9,106 bases of DNA from positions 1-9,106 of the forward strand of contig DAINBB010000041.1 in the NCBI GenBank assembly GCA_036733165.1, given 5' to 3'. The position numbers were made by a program, and so were the translations under genes. The number at the start of each line of letters is the position of its first letter. The stretch's first letter is position 1. The DNA is from JAFGGT01 sp036733165 (lineage in GTDB: Archaea; Methanobacteriota_B; Thermococci; Methanofastidiosales; NM3). Below, piece by piece: positions 1-6,108 of this stretch. Under the pieces are notes generated by a model. That model was not told the origin of the DNA, ran no database searches, and was given only the letters and a program-made list of their open reading frames with translations.

Positions 1-554
1 GAGACAAGGATCCCGACCACCGTCATTACAAGCCTAAGAAGAGACGACAACCCCCCGAGACCGAAGTCATTGAGGTCGTACATCTCATAGAGCACGAGAT
101 TGCCTATCCTCCCATAGTTCTCGAAATCCCTTGAGAGGGCCCTCACCTCGCCGAACACGACACCTCTGTTCTCGACATCCGGGGATGCTATGTATGCATT
201 GGTCTTGATATTCGCGTCCTTGTGTATGGTGACGTCCCCGCCGGCCACGATGATCTTGTATGCGTCCGCCCAGATGTCTATGCTGCCGCCCGCCACGATT
301 ATCTTGCCGTCTATGGCCTCATGGACTTCGATCTCCCCGCCAAGGGCTATGAGGTCCCCATGTATTGGCGCATTGACATATATTTTGCCCCCAAAGGCAA
401 GGACATCGCCGTACACCGGCTCGTCGATAGAGATCTCGTCGCCGGCTATCAGGAGGTCCTCGCCCACAAGGGCGCTATCGGCGCCGGACGCGACCAGCGG
501 TGCAAACAAGAAAAGCAACACCGTCAGGCATAATACAGTCATGTACCGTCTCAT
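1..554 (-). CDS. Secreted bactofilin-like beta-solenoid protein (3' end cut by window edge)
   Basis: The frame is open from 554 to the left edge (184 residues seen, no stop). The N-terminus is a clear signal peptide: MRRYM, then a hydrophobic stretch at about residues 6-22 ending near VASGA. Residues 48-114 hold four tandem units of 16-17 residues with the pattern (Y/H/D)G-D-(V/L)-(L/I)-A-x-G-G-x-I-x-V (GDVLAFGGKIYV, GDLIALGGEIEV, GKIIVAGGSIDI, KIIVAGGDVTI), typical of bactofilin/polymer-forming beta-solenoids. From about residue 172 (LRLVMTVVGILV) a membrane helix begins at the window edge. The likely role is an extracytoplasmic, membrane-tethered beta-solenoid; function unknown. The ATG at 554 is preferred over the in-frame ATG at 560 because the GAGGT site (565-561) lies 6 bases before 554 but directly abuts 560. 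A TATA-like element lies at 597-603. Confidence 0.8.
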   Translation of the reverse strand, partial: MRRYMTVLCLTVLLFLFAPLVASGADSALVGEDLLIAGDEISIDEPVYGDVLAFGGKIYVNAPIHGDLIALGGEIEVHEAIDGKIIVAGGSIDIWADAYKIIVAGGDVTIHKDANIKTNAYIASPDVENRGVVFGEVRALSRDFENYGRIGNLVLYEMYDLNDFGLGGLSSLLRLVMTVVGILV

Positions 555-596
555 GGGCATACCTCGCGCATTATTTGAATGATTGTGGAAATGAGT

Positions 597-603
597 TATA
601 AAT
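597..603 (-). promoter_or_regulatory. TATA box for the bactofilin-like gene
   Basis: On the minus strand TTTATAA lies about 46 bases before the ATG at 554. A start of transcription about 25 bases downstream (near 574) would leave a leader of about 20 bases containing the GAGGT ribosome binding site. This is inferred from the archaeal promoter pattern. Confidence 0.5.
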
Positions 604-630
604 ATTGCCAAGACATTGTTATCATTGTGT

Positions 631-951
631 CTATAGGTCACAGAACTCTATGTATGGCGGCCCCATCTTCTTGCAGAGGTTCTTTGAAAGAAGTCCGGCC
701 TCCATCCAACATGCTATCAGGATCGCGGTCGGCACGAGGCATGTTGCAGTGCATCTGGACCTGTATGCCATCTTGCACACGGAGTTCTCACCATAGGTAA
801 GTATCTCATTTATAGGGACCTTCATATCTGAGAGCCCCTTGACATTGTCACATGAACTGTCAACCCTTACGATTATTTCTTTACCTGCCGGCAGGCTTTC
901 GATCACATGTTCATGGTCGCATATTGTTGAATGCACTTTTATTCTGGCCAT
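631..951 (-). CDS. Small cysteine-rich protein, DUF6951-like
   Basis: 106 residues, beginning MARIKVHSTIC. A TTG 15 bases upstream is in frame, but ATG 951 is chosen because GGTGA lies 4 bases before it. The protein has nine cysteines (11, 34, 59, 67, 71, 81, 93, 104 and one-letter neighbours as seen; C67-x3-C71-x2-P is the most family-like part). The layout is an N-terminal IKVHSTIC strand, a central S-C-D-x-V-x-x-L-S segment, and a C-terminal ATCLVPTAILIA helix start. This matches from memory a small archaeal family, common in methanogens, now called DUF6951. Its function is unknown; metal or cluster binding is a guess from the cysteines. It lies 59 bases after the VWA gene, and a TATA-like GTTATATG (984-991) suggests its own promoter. 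Soluble, no signal peptide seen. Confidence 0.75.
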   Translation of the reverse strand: MARIKVHSTICDHEHVIESLPAGKEIIVRVDSSCDNVKGLSDMKVPINEILTYGENSVCKMAYRSRCTATCLVPTAILIACWMEAGLLSKNLCKKMGPPYIEFCDL

Positions 952-1010
952 CCAATCACCACACAAGTCTCTTCATCAATAGACATATAACAACATTTCT
1001 GAGCATAATG

Positions 1011-2381
1011 CTACCTCATGTTCACGAATATCTCCTCTACTGCCCTGTTTTGAAGATTTTCATCATTGATGTCTGGGAGGGGGATCGTGCAGTCGGAAAA
1101 GGAATCGAGCGTATGCCTTTTCCATATGCCTTCCTTTATTCCGACCGCCAGCACATTTATGTCGCATTCCCGTTTAATGGAGAGGAACTCCTCCAGAAAA
1201 CTTGGAGATATCTCTGAAAAACCGTCAGAGACAAAAATGAGGTCTGTCCCCCTGTACCGCCCTTTAATGACGATGTCAATCGCCCTTTTCAGGGGCGTCT
1301 CGAAATCGGTGCCGCCGCCTGCATAGAACTCTATGGCCCCCACCAATTTTTCGAGTTCTCTCTTTCCGATATCGAAATCGAATCTTTCTATCTTATCTTT
1401 AGAGCTGAAGTGAAGAACGATGAACTGCCTTCTCTGCTTTAAGGCCTGTTCATAAAGGAGTATCATAACCGCCTTGCTATATGCCTCCGGCATGCCCTCC
1501 ATGCTGCCGGAGTTGTCTACGCATGCTATGATGGGGCCTGACTTCCGAAGATCTTTTTTCTGGTATTTGATGCACTGCAACTTGTTATCGTGGTACTTCT
1601 TGAAGAATAGGGGTCTCGACTTGTCCCCCTTAAGCAGGGACATCTCAACAGGTAGGACCCGCTCCAGATTGTTCGAATACTCGTATCCCCTGTTTATAGA
1701 ATGCCCCTTGTTGAACTTCTTGCGTCTTGCCTCATGCGCCACGAAACGTAGCCGCTCCAACATCTTGATGATCAGAGAGTAGCATTTGTCATTGGACATC
1801 TTCTGGGCGATGTCGAACTTGAGCTTCTCGCTCATTCCTTTTCCGAACGCCCTTTCAATCGCTTGGGCGATATCCCTTTCTTTGGAGACCTTGATGTTGG
1901 CCATTTCCAGTCCTCTTGACACCATGTTCTCCACAGGGGCGTTTTCCATGGCGTCATAAAGATTCTCCAATGCGCTTTCTGGAAAGATTTTCTCCCCATC
2001 GTCCGGGTCGAGCTTGACATCGTTGTTCCCTTCCATCCAGCGCATCACCGTCTCCAACAAAGAGGCCGCACCAAGCGCGCTCATGAAGTACATCCCTCCG
2101 TTCTGAAGGCGGAGATCATCTGTCGTGTCCTTTTTTAGAAGTTCATCTATTATCCTGCGATTCAGCTTGGCACTATCTTCAAGCCTTGAAGGCGGCACCA
2201 ACCTTTCTTTGGGATTTATCGTGTGCAGAAGCATGAATATGTCGTGGTAGAGCTCCTCGGCATGCGCATATATCTCCTTGCCGGACCGAAGCGTTCCGAT
2301 GACGAGATCAATCTCCCTACTTTTTTCATAGTCAAGGGTATCGAGGTAATCCCCCTCGATTGTATGTATCGAAGGCTCCAT
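1011..2381 (-). CDS. ViaA-like von Willebrand factor A domain protein
   Basis: 456 residues. The N-terminal two thirds are helical. The C-terminal VWA domain (about 283-440) has a complete MIDAS: D289-N-S291-G-S293, T358 in GGGTDF, and D386 in VSDG. The stretch RVLPVEMSLLKGD (241-253) just before the VWA domain resembles the LLPSELALL region of E. coli ViaA, and the domain order matches ViaA. In bacteria ViaA works with the MoxR-type ATPase RavA as a metal-dependent adaptor in a chaperone-like complex; the same partnership is inferred here because the RavA-like gene lies 26 bases upstream. An in-frame start at 2558 is possible, but it would overlap the ATPase gene by about 150 bases and read low-complexity basic sequence. 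The ATG at 2381 is therefore preferred, with GGAGG 13-14 bases before it, a rather long spacing. Cytoplasmic, no signal or membrane segment. Confidence 0.88.
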   Translation of the reverse strand: MEPSIHTIEGDYLDTLDYEKSREIDLVIGTLRSGKEIYAHAEELYHDIFMLLHTINPKERLVPPSRLEDSAKLNRRIIDELLKKDTTDDLRLQNGGMYFMSALGAASLLETVMRWMEGNNDVKLDPDDGEKIFPESALENLYDAMENAPVENMVSRGLEMANIKVSKERDIAQAIERAFGKGMSEKLKFDIAQKMSNDKCYSLIIKMLERLRFVAHEARRKKFNKGHSINRGYEYSNNLERVLPVEMSLLKGDKSRPLFFKKYHDNKLQCIKYQKKDLRKSGPIIACVDNSGSMEGMPEAYSKAVMILLYEQALKQRRQFIVLHFSSKDKIERFDFDIGKRELEKLVGAIEFYAGGGTDFETPLKRAIDIVIKGRYRGTDLIFVSDGFSEISPSFLEEFLSIKRECDINVLAVGIKEGIWKRHTLDSFSDCTIPLPDINDENLQNRAVEEIFVNMR

Positions 2382-2407
2382 ATCCGTATGCTGTCCCTCC
2401 AATTGGT

Positions 2408-3673
2408 CTATCTCGCATCGGTCATGTCTATTCTTTTTCCATAGACGATATTGGTGACCTCTGATGGGATTGATTCCATCCCCTTGATCATTGATTCCAA
2501 CTCGTCTCGGTATTCCTTTTCTTCCTCTAGACAGATCTCCCTGGCCTCGTCGAGACACCTCTTCAATTTGCCAACATATCTGAAAAGTTCCCTCTCAAGC
2601 AACTGGGTATTGTCGGATTCGGCATGCTTTCTGACCTCTTCGAGTATCTCATGCATATTCTGACGGTACCTAATGATCTTCGCCTTGTGCGGATTCGAGG
2701 TTTCGAGCACGATGTTGGTGATCGTTGGGATCTGCTCCACCTCTTTCCAGAAAATGAATCTTAGGATGTCAAGGTCCCTGATGTCCGCTCTGTTGCGGCC
2801 GTGGAGAAAGGCATTGGCCCTGACGGCATTCATGGCTTCTCTGAGCCTTCTGTCAGAGGGCGGTATGCCCAGAAGCACGAGTTTCCTGCGTATTATATTC
2901 GCCTGCCGCTTGACATCATCTGATATAACTATGTTGAACACCATGTTTATGGCTTCCTTCCACTCATCGATGCTAAGCGTCACATATTCCTCATGGTCGA
3001 AGTACTCCTTGTCGGTGAATACGGAATACTCCATCAATCTCAGCAGATTTCCTTCCGAACTTAGCCTATCCACCTTACATCTAAGCAGTATCCTGTCAAA
3101 CAGCGCATGGGAAGTGACAGCCTCCTCATCGCCAGGAAGCTCGTTGCTGGCAAGGACGGCCGTGAGCAGGGGGCATTTCATCCTTTTTCCGTCATTCACA
3201 TATTCATGCTCGTTTAGTATCATCAGAAGTTCGTTGTGAAGAGCGCTGTCCGCCTTGAAGACCTCATCTAAGCTTGCTATCACGGCAGATGGAAGCATTC
3301 CTGAGACATTTCTTTCATATCTGCTCTCGTTGACCATCTTCTCTATATTTATCGCCCCCATTATGCTCTCTATGGGTGTATGCGGAGAAAGCAATATGTC
3401 AAAGAACTTATCCTCTTCCATCCGCACCCTTTTCGCGAAGGCGCTCACCAATGCGGATTTTGCTGTGCCCACGTCACCGATTAATATGGTATTCTGTCTG
3501 GAGAAGGCACCCACGAGAAGGCATACTATGGCGTCTTCCCTCTCTAGGAAATAACCTTTCATCTGGAGGAATATGTCCTGCGCCTTATCGGATATCATAT
3601 GAAATCTCTCGATGGTGGAAGGGTCTTCCCAATCCACCCTGTTCCAATCGCTTAGTTCAGAATATCCCGTCAT
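2408..3673 (-). CDS. RavA-like MoxR-family AAA+ ATPase
   Basis: 421 residues. Visible AAA+ elements are Walker A GDVGTAKS (66-73, Lys72), Walker B ASLDE (133-137), sensor 1 in ASNELP (Asn177), arginine finger in FDRILLR (Arg194), and sensor 2 in PSDRRLREA (Arg276). The SRYERNVSGMLPSA stretch before Walker B, ASNELP and the SDRR...AFxxGR stretch are specific to the RavA branch of MoxR ATPases. After the AAA+ core (about 30-310) there is a long charged helical, probably coiled-coil, region (about 335-400). E. coli RavA is longer (about 500), so its extra C-terminal domains are replaced or reduced here. It presumably hydrolyses ATP to remodel a protein target together with the VWA partner. GGTGA overlaps the stop of the upstream gene and lies 5 bases before the ATG, so translation is probably coupled. 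Confidence 0.92.
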   Translation of the reverse strand: MTGYSELSDWNRVDWEDPSTIERFHMISDKAQDIFLQMKGYFLEREDAIVCLLVGAFSRQNTILIGDVGTAKSALVSAFAKRVRMEEDKFFDILLSPHTPIESIMGAINIEKMVNESRYERNVSGMLPSAVIASLDEVFKADSALHNELLMILNEHEYVNDGKRMKCPLLTAVLASNELPGDEEAVTSHALFDRILLRCKVDRLSSEGNLLRLMEYSVFTDKEYFDHEEYVTLSIDEWKEAINMVFNIVISDDVKRQANIIRRKLVLLGIPPSDRRLREAMNAVRANAFLHGRNRADIRDLDILRFIFWKEVEQIPTITNIVLETSNPHKAKIIRYRQNMHEILEEVRKHAESDNTQLLERELFRYVGKLKRCLDEAREICLEEEKEYRDELESMIKGMESIPSEVTNIVYGKRIDMTDAR

Positions 3674-3678
3674 TCATC

Positions 3679-4485
3679 TCACCTGCCGACATCCTCTAGA
3701 TCGATAAACATCCTGTACGTTTCCATCAGGCCATCTATCGTTTCAAGTTCCTCATGTAGAAACTTTATATATGTCTCTACGCTTTTGTGATGCTGGATCA
3801 ATCTTGATTTGAGGACGTCAAGCTCATGATTCTGCATCTTGCCACGCTTCTTGATGTTTTCGCCGATATCAAGTATCTCTCTCTGCATCGTGGGCAGTGT
3901 AGTAAGCTTGAATGTGTTGATCATCGTCTGTATGTCATCATGATTCAGAATGCCTGAGAATGTCCCTTTTGTTATTATGGTGGAACCATACACTCTGGCG
4001 TCGCCGGACACAACCACATCCCCGGAAAGTATGGCCCTTCCGAAGACTCTAGCGTTGCCCTCCACCCTAGCCATGCCCATGACGTTCGCCTCGTCGTACA
4101 CCAATGCGTTTCCAGATATCTTTGCATCACCATATACCTCTGCTTTCTGGAATAAGACCGTGTTGTCAGTTACAACAGCTCTGCCGCTTACTTCAGCGTT
4201 GTTGTAGACCTGGGCCTGTCCCGATACTGTAGATGGCCCATATATCCTGGCATTGTCCTTTATTTGAGCATCCCCAGAAACTGTGGAGCGTCCCATGGCC
4301 ACCGCCTTACCACTTATCCAGCATCTGCCTTCATGTGAAAGATTGTTCTCGGACTCTATGTAACCCCCAAGCTGATTTTTTGAAACTACACCCTCAATTT
4401 CCTTTGAAGCCCTGATCCTGTACACTTTTTTATTGTCCACATGCAGATAATCATTTTCAAGAATAATGTATTTTTTTGACGTCAT
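3679..4485 (-). CDS. YdcK-like left-handed beta-helix (hexapeptide-repeat) protein with helical tail
   Basis: 268 residues in three parts. The N-terminal cap (1-54) contains KVYRIRASKEI, LGGYIESENNLS and HEGRCW, which resembles the cap of E. coli YdcK and many phage-borne polymer-forming proteins. Residues 55-174 form about 20 tandem hexads with the pattern A-x-(V/I)-x-G-(D/N), for example AQVYNN, AEVYGD, AKISGN, ARVEGN and ARVFGR, predicting about six to seven coils of a left-handed beta-helix. Residues about 187-268 are charged and helical, a probable coiled coil. No acyltransferase catalytic histidine is obvious, so a scaffold or binding role fits better than an enzyme. It is the first gene of the unit with the RavA-like and ViaA-like genes; its TGA lies 5 bases before the ATPase ATG. 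No strong ribosome binding site precedes the ATG, and the predicted leader is short. The role is unknown; it may be the partner or substrate of the ATPase pair. Confidence 0.85.
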   Translation of the reverse strand: MTSKKYIILENDYLHVDNKKVYRIRASKEIEGVVSKNQLGGYIESENNLSHEGRCWISGKAVAMGRSTVSGDAQIKDNARIYGPSTVSGQAQVYNNAEVSGRAVVTDNTVLFQKAEVYGDAKISGNALVYDEANVMGMARVEGNARVFGRAILSGDVVVSGDARVYGSTIITKGTFSGILNHDDIQTMINTFKLTTLPTMQREILDIGENIKKRGKMQNHELDVLKSRLIQHHKSVETYIKFLHEELETIDGLMETYRMFIDLEDVGR

Positions 4486-4526
4486 GCTGAAACCCGGACT
4501 TGAGATGGCTATATGAATGAAAACTC

Positions 4527-4540
4527 CATTTTATACTTAA
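4527..4540 (-). promoter_or_regulatory. TATA-like promoter of the beta-helix/RavA/ViaA unit
   Basis: The minus-strand sequence TTAAGTATAAAATG lies about 45 bases before the ATG at 4485. A start about 25 bases downstream (near 4505) would give a leader of about 20 bases. It is the only good TATA-like element before the three genes, so it probably drives all of them. Inferred from spacing. Confidence 0.45.
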
Positions 4541-4643
4541 ATAATTTTTGAAAATGTTTTTTCGAATGATAAAAATGAATAATCATATCGTGACAATGCG
4601 CGGTAGATATGAAGTGACAATCCCATAATGCGGTGCAACGAGA

Positions 4644-4886
4644 CTATTGGCCATCACATCCTTTTTCCACAACAAGGACAAGTGGCCCGTGCTGGTCACC
4701 GAACGTAAGTATGATCTTGTTGTCCTTCACATCTACATCTATCTCCCTTATTGTGTCGAACTCTATTATCAGCTTGTCCCTATGCTGTCCAAAACCCAGC
4801 ACGGAGAGGCTGGTGGTCACTGATATCTCGTTTATCAGTTTGCAGCAGTCCATCTTCCTTTCTTCAGGTAAGTAAGCCCATGACAT
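4644..4886 (-). CDS. Small uncharacterised protein, start uncertain
   Basis: Not recognised. From the ATG at 4886 it has 80 residues, beginning MSWAYLPEERKMDCC. The C-terminal half (KLIIEFDTIREIDVDV, KIILTFGD, LVLVVEKG) looks like an all-beta fold with strands separated by short turns, preceded by a CC pair and a short helix. The frame is open up to an ATG at 4988 (114 residues), but the added part uses codons unlike the neighbours (ATT, TTT, TGT, AGT) and looks like non-coding AT-rich DNA. An ATG at 4853 (69 residues) is also possible, with AAAGGAAG close before it. Start 4886 has AGGT 6 bases upstream. It stands alone between the beta-helix operon and a divergent peptide gene. No signal peptide with this start. 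Confidence 0.55.
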   Translation of the reverse strand: MSWAYLPEERKMDCCKLINEISVTTSLSVLGFGQHRDKLIIEFDTIREIDVDVKDNKIILTFGDQHGPLVLVVEKGCDGQ

Positions 4887-5013
4887 GGATATACCTGTCT
4901 CAAGCAACATAAAAAAATTACTCAAACAATAGAGGCGGTCAACGATGTGTTCCAAAAAGCCAATAGAAAAAACGATCCCTGCATACATATGAAATATGCC
5001 TCATTTTTTAACA

Positions 5014-5050
5014 TTGTTATATTAATATTTCTTCATATTGTATATAACAA
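5014..5050. repeat. 9-bp inverted repeat TTGTTATAT / ATATAACAA
   Basis: The arms at 5014-5022 and 5042-5050 are perfect reverse complements separated by 19 bases. They lie in the divergent promoter region, just upstream of the small minus-strand gene. It could be an operator, but the DNA is so AT-rich that chance is a real alternative. Confidence 0.35.
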
Positions 5051-5145
5051 ATAAAATAGGATACATCATAAATTAAAATATATATACATTTATTTGGTTA
5101 TAAATGCACTTAATACTAATTAATATAAAAAAATCAGCCGAAAAA

Positions 5146-5154
5146 TTTATATAA
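5146..5154 (+). promoter_or_regulatory. TATA box of the secreted-peptide gene
   Basis: TTTATATAA, identical to the element before the parvulin gene, lies 73-81 bases before the ATG at 5227. The expected transcription start is near 5175, giving a leader of about 50 bases that carries the GGTGA site at 5216-5220. Confidence 0.6.
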
Positions 5155-5156
5155 TA

Positions 5157-5192
5157 TGAGGTATTATTGAATATCGGTATTAAAATACCTCA
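5157..5192. promoter_or_regulatory. Possible operator: inverted repeat TGAGGTATT / AATACCTCA with a third half-site
   Basis: TGAGGTATT (5157-5165) and AATACCTCA (5184-5192) are a perfect 9-bp inverted repeat. A further GGTATT (5176-5181) sits 16 bases after the first and pairs with AATACC (5184-5189) as a tighter dyad with a 2-base centre. The array lies just downstream of the TATA box and across the expected transcription start, where an archaeal repressor would act. A leader RNA hairpin is the alternative reading. Confidence 0.5.
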
Positions 5193-5226
5193 GAATGTAA
5201 ATATACATTGTGTGTGGTGAACATAA

Positions 5227-5454
5227 ATGAACAAGAAGACCCTGTTGGTGTTAGGAACATTTTGGATATTCGTTGTGGCCCTTGTTTCGGCCAGTAGCGT
5301 TGCTGCAGATGGTATGTACTGGGGGGACAGTTACGAACCCTCAAAGCCGGCCTTTACAGTTGATGAACCCCTTTTCATCGAGCCTGCGACAGACGTCCCA
5401 TCCTTTGGTGACATAAGCTTCTGCATATTAGATGGCATGTACTGGGGAGATTGA
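5227..5454 (+). CDS. Short secreted peptide with terminal DGMYWGD repeats
   Basis: 75 residues; not recognised. Residues 1-27 form a signal peptide: MNKK, a hydrophobic stretch from LLVLG to VALVS, and a cleavage-like SSVAA before Asp28. The predicted mature product is only 48 residues. It begins with DGMYWGD (28-34) and ends with DGMYWGD (69-75) immediately before the TGA. Between them is an acidic, proline-rich segment with one cysteine (Cys66). The gene starts at an ATG with GGTGA 6 bases upstream, has its own TATA box and possible operator, and is followed by a poly-T terminator, so it is monocistronic. It may be a secreted or surface peptide, a processed precursor, or a short member of a longer repeat family. 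Function unknown. The reading frame is well supported by signal peptide, ribosome binding site and promoter. Confidence 0.75.
   Translation: MNKKTLLVLGTFWIFVVALVSASSVAADGMYWGDSYEPSKPAFTVDEPLFIEPATDVPSFGDISFCILDGMYWGD
5308..5451 (+). repeat. Pair of DGMYWGD-coding repeats (5308-5328 and 5431-5451)
   Basis: The two 21-base copies differ at three positions (GGT/GGC, GGG/GGA, GAC/GAT), all silent third-codon changes. The heptapeptide is therefore kept at protein level and is not merely a fresh DNA duplication. Confidence 0.85.
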
Positions 5455-5466
5455 TAAATCCCCTCC

Positions 5467-5513
5467 TTTTTTTATAAAAAAGTTTTTTAACTGTTTTTTT
5501 TATATTCTTTTTT
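5467..5513 (+). terminator. Poly-T terminator after the peptide gene
   Basis: Four T-runs (5467-5473, 5483-5488, 5494-5501, 5508-5513) follow the stop of the peptide gene, in the manner of archaeal intrinsic termination. The TTTTTATATTC within it may also serve as promoter for the flavoprotein gene at 5521. Confidence 0.6.
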
Positions 5514-5520
5514 GATTACT

Positions 5521-6096
5521 ATGAAGATATTAGGAATTTCTGCTAGCCCCCGCATTGGGGGGAATACTGACATAGTAGTGAAACAAATATTGGAATCGGC
5601 GAGCGAGGAAGGCGCCGAGGTGGAGTTCATCTCCCTCGCTGGCAAGACGATCAATCCCTGCGTGGCCTGCGACAGCTGCGTCAAGACCGGAAAGTGCAGA
5701 TATGACGACGATGTGCTGCCTATACTGGAGAAGGTCAGCGAGGCCGACGGTGTCGTTATCGGATCGCCGGTATACTTTGGAGACACTCCATCCCAGCTAA
5801 AGGCCCTGATCGACAGGGAAAGGGTCATCAGGCACAAGTGGGGGTCCTTCGATGGAAAGGTGGGCGCCTCTGTGGCGGTCGCATGGAAGTGGGGGCATGT
5901 CAAGACGCTGGAGACCATAAACACATTCTTTACCGTTAACAAGATGACACTTACAGGTATAGGGGGCGTGCCCGGCATCGGCCTCATGGTCTTCGCCAGG
6001 GAAAAGGGCGAGGTAGCGGGCAACGAAGAAGCTCTCAAATCGGCCCATGCCCTTGGGAAGAGGGTCGTAGAGACCACCAACAAAATCTCCGGATAG
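5521..6096 (+). CDS. Iron-sulfur flavoprotein (Isf-like, flavodoxin-fold FMN reductase family)
   Basis: 191 residues. The start of an NADPH-dependent FMN reductase/flavodoxin fold is clear: MKILGISASPRIGGNT binds the FMN phosphate (SPRxxGNT, 9-16), and GSPVYFGDTPSQLKALIDR (about 84-102) forms the second flavin loop. Cysteines 47, 50, 53 and 59 give the compact motif CX2CX2CX5C, which in Methanosarcina thermophila Isf holds a [4Fe-4S] cluster; as I recall, the numbering is the same there. Isf proteins pass electrons, for example from ferredoxin, and can reduce O2 or peroxide in anaerobes, so a cytoplasmic redox or oxidative-defence role is inferred. The ATG at 5521 is preferred over a TTG at 5512 because the family begins MKILG. 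No clear ribosome binding site is present, so the mRNA may have a very short leader. A helical Cys-tailed protein follows 12 bases later, probably in the same operon. Confidence 0.9.
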   Translation: MKILGISASPRIGGNTDIVVKQILESASEEGAEVEFISLAGKTINPCVACDSCVKTGKCRYDDDVLPILEKVSEADGVVIGSPVYFGDTPSQLKALIDRERVIRHKWGSFDGKVGASVAVAWKWGHVKTLETINTFFTVNKMTLTGIGGVPGIGLMVFAREKGEVAGNEEALKSAHALGKRVVETTNKISG

Positions 6097-6108
6097 GGGG
6101 CAATTGAT

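Larger units (their letters stand above)
4989..5226. other. AT-rich divergent intergenic region
   Basis: This stretch between divergent genes is far richer in A and T than its surroundings. It holds several TATA-like elements on both strands and two perfect 9-bp inverted repeats, listed separately. Only very short frames occur (for example a 16-codon one at 5104), and none is supported as a gene. It most likely carries the promoters and operators of the flanking genes. Confidence 0.6.

Noticed and set aside
852..1217. 121-residue plus-strand frame
   Set aside because: Spans the gap and ends of two minus-strand genes with good family support; no ribosome binding site or motif.
2382..2558. 59-residue N-terminal extension of the VWA gene
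   Set aside because: It overlaps the end of the ATPase gene by about 150 bases, is rich in Arg, Gly and Lys like out-of-frame sequence, and has no ViaA-like counterpart.
2673..3239. 188-residue plus-strand frame inside the ATPase gene
   Set aside because: Antisense shadow with heavy Ser/Leu bias; the minus strand carries a clear AAA+ protein.
3985..4305. Repeated DNA in the beta-helix gene as a possible CRISPR or tandem repeat array
   Set aside because: The periodicity is an 18-base protein hexad pattern within one open frame; the units diverge in DNA and there are no spacers.
5104..5154. 16-codon frame in the AT-rich intergenic region
   Set aside because: No ribosome binding site, AT-driven composition, and it ends within the TATA box of the peptide gene.
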